A DNA stretch of 64,000 bases, from NCBI RefSeq assembly GCF_009674565.1, contig NZ_WKJL01000006.1, forward strand, positions 124,001 to 188,000, given 5' to 3'. This document shows positions 59,133 to 64,000 of this stretch, in pieces (the stretch's first letter is position 1; each line of letters starts with the position of its first letter). Source of the DNA: Duganella aquatilis. GTDB lineage: Bacteria > Pseudomonadota > Gammaproteobacteria > Burkholderiales > Burkholderiaceae_D. The translations under genes were made by a program, and so were the position numbers. The notes under the pieces were generated by a model that was given only the letters and a program-made list of their open reading frames with translations, did not search any database and was not told the origin of the DNA.

Positions 59133-59479
59133 TGGAGAATCCCTATCAAATATGAAGAAATGCCAAATATCGTAATCGGTTTAATAACTGTGATATTCGG
59201 TGAGAATTATTTTGATATTCGGGGGCGGGGAATATGTGCGAGTAGTATTTATTATTTCGTTTATTTAAAACCGAAGCAAGGCGAGCACAGTAATAACTTG
59301 GTGTATTGTGAGTCTAAAGCAACATCTTTTTCGCATGTTCTCCGCATTGCAAAGCGTGGTCTCCTGCGCCAAAAGTGCGAGCTGCGCGACAGTTGTCGCA
59401 ATCAAATAAAAAGACGGTCGTTCTTTTATGCGGTATAGTTCACGGGTAGCCCTCCCACCAAAAAAGATAAGGAAGAGAC
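59133..59479. other. Gene-free, AT-rich divergent intergenic region
   Basis: 347 bp between the chemosensory operon and fadJ-like gene, both reading outward. It is much richer in A/T than its surroundings. TATAGT at 59434-59439 could be the -10 of the fadJ-like gene with no good -35, and AAGGAAGAG (59470-59478) is its ribosome site. No convincing promoter for the leftward chemosensory operon and no RNA gene could be identified. Confidence 0.6.
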
Positions 59480-61561
<2,082 letters not shown>

Positions 61562-61666
61562 GTACCACGAATGAACGGCGACAATCCGGCTAGCCTGCGC
61601 GGCCGTCGCCGTTCCAAACAAAGTGTGATTAAATCGACACATGCCTTAAAGAAATATTAATGTCTC

Positions 61667-61696
61667 TTGAGCATTTTCACAAAACTCCTATATAAT
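61667..61696 (+). promoter_or_regulatory. Sigma-70 promoter of the PEP-CTERM gene
   Basis: TTGAGC (61667-61672) and a perfect TATAAT (61691-61696) are 18 bp apart, about 110 bp before the gene. The leader contains a TGGCAT-N5-TTGATG stretch (61754-61770) that resembles a -24/-12 element but lacks the GC at -12. Confidence 0.5.
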
Positions 61697-61805
61697 TACG
61701 TCAACAGAAGTTACCTCTTCGCAACCCCAAAAAATGGTTCGATGATGAAAAAATGGCATCCTGATTGATGCTGGCAACTTCACCAATCAATTATTAGGGG
61801 GTCTC

Positions 61806-62471
61806 ATGAAACGTATCGTCATTACCGCCGCACTGGCAATCGCAGCAATTGGTTCCGCACACGCAGCCAGCATCGCCGGCCTGCAAAATACCGGCGTCGC
61901 TGCCAACGGCGACATTGGTGCCGCCGGTAGCGGCGACACCCATTACACCCTGAGCGCGGCCAGCAGCGACACCACGATCACCAACACCGTGCCGGTCATC
62001 ACCAACGACAGCCAATGGCCGATCAACCCGTGGCTGGCCAACAGCACCACGTCGAAGTGGATCACGCCGACCAGCAGCCAGGGCCAGACCTTTGACGCCT
62101 GGAGCGCCGGCACCTATACCTACACGCTGTCGTTCGACCTGACCGGCTACAACGCCTCGACCGCCTCGTTCGTGGGCCGCCTTGCCGCCGACAACGCCGT
62201 CACGGTCAAGCTGAACAACAATGTCATCAGCACCGCCACCGGCTTTACCGACTGGGCCTCGTTCAGCGCCAACAGCGGCTTCGTTTCCGGCGTGAACACG
62301 CTGGACTTCGTGGTCACCAACTGGCAGCAGAACGGCGGCAACCCGACCGGCCTGCGCGTGGAATTTTCCTCGTCGAACATCGCCGCAGTGCCGGAACCAG
62401 AAACCTACGCCATGCTGCTGGGCGGCCTGGGCCTGCTGGGCTTCATCGCCCGCCGCCGCAAAGCCGCCTGA
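61806..62471 (+). CDS. PEP-CTERM sorting domain protein
   Basis: 221 residues. The signal peptide MKRIVITAALAIAAIGSAHA is followed by a beta-rich secreted body with many Thr, Ser and Asn, and the C-terminal sorting signal VPEPETYAMLLGGLGLLG with a membrane helix and an RRRK tail. Exosortase/EpsH cleaves such proteins at the PEP motif and anchors or exports them, usually together with exopolysaccharide. No exosortase gene is in the window. AGGGGGT precedes the ATG. Confidence 0.92.
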   Translation: MKRIVITAALAIAAIGSAHAASIAGLQNTGVAANGDIGAAGSGDTHYTLSAASSDTTITNTVPVITNDSQWPINPWLANSTTSKWITPTSSQGQTFDAWSAGTYTYTLSFDLTGYNASTASFVGRLAADNAVTVKLNNNVISTATGFTDWASFSANSGFVSGVNTLDFVVTNWQQNGGNPTGLRVEFSSSNIAAVPEPETYAMLLGGLGLLGFIARRRKAA

Positions 62472-62494
62472 ACCGAGTACGTTTCGGCAATTCA

Positions 62495-62518
62495 ACCGCC
62501 CTCCGGGGCGGTTTTTTT
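62495..62518 (+). terminator. Intrinsic terminator after the PEP-CTERM gene
   Basis: ACCGCCC-TCCG-GGGCGGT (62495-62512) plus seven T. The RAYT element begins 3 bp after the T-run. Confidence 0.9.
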
Positions 62519-62520
62519 AT

Positions 62521-63433
62521 CCGGGGTCAGTTCTGCCAATCGCACACGAGCGCAGCGGTAGTCGCTCAAAATATGGTTTTGCTGATCCGCGTCATGTTCC
62601 ATGATTGCGGACTGATGTAGGGTGCCCAAATGAGCCGCCCTCTACGATTGGAATTTGCCGGCGCCCTGTACCACGTCACCGCTCGCGGCGACCGGCAGCA
62701 TGTCATCTATCGCGACGATACTGATCGGTTCGCGTGGTTGGAAATGCTCGCAAAAATATGCGTGCGCTTTAATTCCATCGTGTACAGCTTTTGTCAGATG
62801 ACGAACCATTATCATCTGCTGATCGAAACTGCCGAGCCAAACCTGTCTGATGGAATGCGGCAGTTGAATGGCATGTACTCGCAATATTTTAATCGCAGGC
62901 ATCATCTCGTCGGCCATGTATTCCAGGGCCGTTACAGGGCAATCCTGGTGCAAAAGGAAAGTCATCTGCGCGAGCTGGCGCGTTATGTTGTTCTGAATCC
63001 GATTCGGGCAAAGATGGTGGACACCTTGGATGAGTGGCCGTGGAGCAGCTACGCGCTCACTATCCAAGCGGAGCCATCGCCGCCATGGCTGCGAGCTGAG
63101 TTGCTGCTTGAGCAGCCCGATCAACAAGACACGTCACCAACTCTTGCTTGGTGATGATGCCTTCGTCGCCGCCCACCGCTCCGCGCAATCGCTGGATTTG
63201 CTCGATGAGGTGCCGCGCGAACACCGGCGCGCGCTCGCGCTATCACTGCCTGAATATCAGGCCAGATTTGTCGATCGCGATGAAGCGATCGCCCAGGCAT
63301 ATTTCTCCACCGCCTACACCATGACGCAGATCGCCGCACACTTTCGCATCTCCTACCGCACCGTCAGCCGCATAGTCCGCAAAATGGAGCGCCTACCGCC
63401 GTGCTCGTGTGCGATTGGCAGAACTGACCCCGG
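62521..63433 (+). mobile_element. RAYT element with 31-bp perfect inverted ends
   Basis: A 913-bp unit. The left end (62521-62551), starting CCGGGGTCAGTTCTGCCAAT and ending CACACGAGC, is exactly repeated in inverse at 63403-63433. Imperfect complementarity continues inward (CGGTAG-N-CGCTC at 62556-62567, partner GAGCG-N-CTACCG at 63387-63398). It carries one transposase gene of the REP-associated tyrosine (Y1, IS200-like) type and sits between the terminators of two convergent genes. No target duplication is visible. The ends share their outermost bases with the two gene-less palindromes at 30.3 and 42.8 kb. Confidence 0.9.
62630..63154 (+). CDS. REP-associated tyrosine transposase (RAYT), catalytic part
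   Basis: 174 residues. The Y1 HUH domain is complete: MSRPLRLEFAGALYHVTARG, the metal-binding motif MTNHYHLLIET and the catalytic Tyr in ELARYVVLNPIRAKMV. RAYTs nick at single-stranded REP hairpins and are generally single-copy, domesticated genes. After residue 160 the frame runs into LLLEQPDQQDTSPTLAW and stops. The family's C-terminal helix-turn-helix tail continues in the +1 frame (63110-63437), so the gene is probably frameshifted; the catalytic part alone might still act. Confidence 0.88.
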   Translation: MSRPLRLEFAGALYHVTARGDRQHVIYRDDTDRFAWLEMLAKICVRFNSIVYSFCQMTNHYHLLIETAEPNLSDGMRQLNGMYSQYFNRRHHLVGHVFQGRYRAILVQKESHLRELARYVVLNPIRAKMVDTLDEWPWSSYALTIQAEPSPPWLRAELLLEQPDQQDTSPTLAW

Positions 63434-63437
63434 ATGA
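63110..63437 (+). pseudogene. Frame-shifted C-terminal region of the RAYT
   Basis: In the +1 frame the sequence from about 63134 reads LLLGDDAFVAAHRSAQSLD, then ALSLPEYQARF and a helix-turn-helix AQAYFSTAYTMTQIAAHFRISYRTVSRIV, the usual end of longer RAYT proteins. There is no ribosome site or start for it as a separate gene. The part normally linking it to the catalytic domain is shorter than usual, so a deletion and frameshift near 63110-63135 is likely. Its last codons are read from the element's right inverted end. Confidence 0.7.
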
Positions 63438-63460
63438 AAAAAGCCGCCCGGAGGCGGCTT
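63436..63460 (-). terminator. Intrinsic terminator of the MFS gene
   Basis: AAGCCGCC-CGGA-GGCGGCTT (63441-63460) with a minus-strand T6 run (63442-63437), 18 bp after the MFS stop. The RAYT element abuts it on the left. Confidence 0.88.
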
Positions 63461-63478
63461 TGTGTGGAGCGGCGGGGC

Positions 63479-64000
63479 TTAGTCGGCCGCGTAGATGTTG
63501 TTGTCCTTGGTTTCGCCGACGAACAGCGCACCGATCACGACGGTGATCAGGGCGACGATAATCGGATACCACAGGCCGTAGTAGATGTCGCCCTTGAACG
63601 CCACCAGCGCGAACGAGATGGTCGGCAGCAGGCCGCCGAACCAGCCGTTGCCGATGTGGTAGGGCAGCGACATCGAGGTGTAGCGGATGCGGGTCGGGAA
63701 CATTTCCACCAGCATGGCGGCAATCGGGCCGTACACCATGGTCACGTACAGCACCAGGATGAACAGGATCAGTACCACCATCGGCTTGTTCATCTGCGCT
63801 TCATCCGCTTTCGCTGGATAGCCGGCCGCCTTGATCGCGCCGCCGACTTCTTTCTTCAGCGCCGCTTCGCTGTCTTTCGATGGTTTATCGAAGTTCAGTC
63901 CGTCAGGCGTCATGATCGCGTTGAACGAGGTGATTTCCTTCTCGCCGACCTTGATCTTGGCGACGCTGCCGGCTGGCGCATCCTGCGTGGTGTAGTTCAC
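63479..64000 (-). CDS. MFS transporter, C-terminal part (MHS family, partial)
   Basis: The 3' end of a gene that runs off the right edge; at least 173 residues. Four membrane helices are visible, with YGPIAAMLVEMFPTRIRYTSMSLPYHIGNGWFGGLLP, the conserved block of metabolite:H+ symporters (ProP/ShiA/KgtP type). An unusually long hydrophilic loop (about 60 residues, KIKVGEKEITSFNAIMTPDG) precedes these helices. The substrate is probably an organic acid or osmolyte; this is inference. The start and the N-terminal half are outside the window. Confidence 0.85.
   Translation of the reverse strand: MNYTTQDAPAGSVAKIKVGEKEITSFNAIMTPDGLNFDKPSKDSEAALKKEVGGAIKAAGYPAKADEAQMNKPMVVLILFILVLYVTMVYGPIAAMLVEMFPTRIRYTSMSLPYHIGNGWFGGLLPTISFALVAFKGDIYYGLWYPIIVALITVVIGALFVGETKDNNIYAAD

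Noticed and set aside
59133-59300. FliA (sigma-28) promoter for the chemosensory operon
   Set aside because: Several partial matches such as ACCGAATA, but none with a TAAA box at the required distance.
63030-63437. Independent helix-turn-helix gene downstream of the RAYT
   Set aside because: No start or ribosome site; the sequence is the expected C-terminus of a RAYT in a shifted frame.

Overview
The window is a 64 kb chromosomal piece of a high-GC betaproteobacterium, most likely a member of the Oxalobacteraceae (Massilia, Duganella, Rugamonas or Janthinobacterium group). The evidence is the gene order (thrC-moeA-moaD; tRNA-Leu-tig-clpP-clpX-lon-hupB-tRNA-Val-tRNA-Asp-ppiD), squalene genes of the hpnCDE type, a PEP-CTERM exported protein, and betaproteobacterial-type protein sequences. 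Most of it is ordinary core genome with tightly packed, often overlapping genes. No plasmid, prophage or CRISPR signal was seen.

Layout. 0.1-3.1 kb: threonine synthase and molybdopterin genes. 3.1-6.2 kb: small membrane protein, TIGR03862-type flavoprotein, and a HAAS/GIN-domain pair. 6.4-10.5 kb: squalene synthesis (hpnE, hpnD, hpnC), with hpnC separated from hpnDE by a lipoprotein gene and a coiled-coil membrane protein gene. 10.6-14.8 kb: two-gene RND efflux operon behind a strong promoter with operator-like repeats. 15.0-24.2 kb: proteostasis block (tRNA-Leu, tig, clpP, clpX, lon, hupB, tRNA-Val, two tRNA-Asp, ppiD). 24.2-35.6 kb: YddG-like exporter, TonB-dependent receptor, mnmH, tesA/ybbA divergent pair, nnr, and a fused 5-oxoprolinase/hydantoinase. 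35.7-43.5 kb: a 46-residue small protein, TraB/GumN-like protein, REC-TPR regulator, purL, AlkD-like repair protein. 43.6-48.3 kb: tandem parvulins, bolA, yciB, msrB, selO. 48.3-53.7 kb: acyl-CoA ligase, a membrane chemoreceptor, and a marR-MFS drug efflux operon. 53.8-59.1 kb: DUF4197 protein and a chemosensory cassette (PAS-PAS receptor, cheR, cheD, triple-CheW protein) without cheA, cheB or cheY. 59.5-64 kb: fadJ/fadB-like enzyme, PEP-CTERM protein, a REP-associated transposase (RAYT) element, and the end of an MFS transporter running off the window.

The most interesting structure is a family of palindromic elements beginning CCGGGGTCAG. One copy (62521-63433) is a 913-bp unit with perfect 31-bp inverted ends around a RAYT transposase gene that appears frameshifted. 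Two short gene-less copies (30290-30367 and 42796-42881) are nearly perfect hairpins of 78 and 86 bp. All three sit between convergent genes, and the 42.8 kb copy supplies the last codons and stop of the alkD-like gene. This looks like a REPIN/RAYT-type system: a transposase plus short non-autonomous hairpins. Such systems are known in other bacteria, but this GGGGTCAG family and its link to this RAYT would be worth testing.

Other points of interest are a triple-CheW/CheD/CheR/PAS-receptor module without its kinase, a PAS domain with visibly lower GC than its twin, start-codon puzzles at selO and at tesA/ybbA, a MarR operator placed over the transcription start, and leader hairpins before ppiD and tRNA-Leu.
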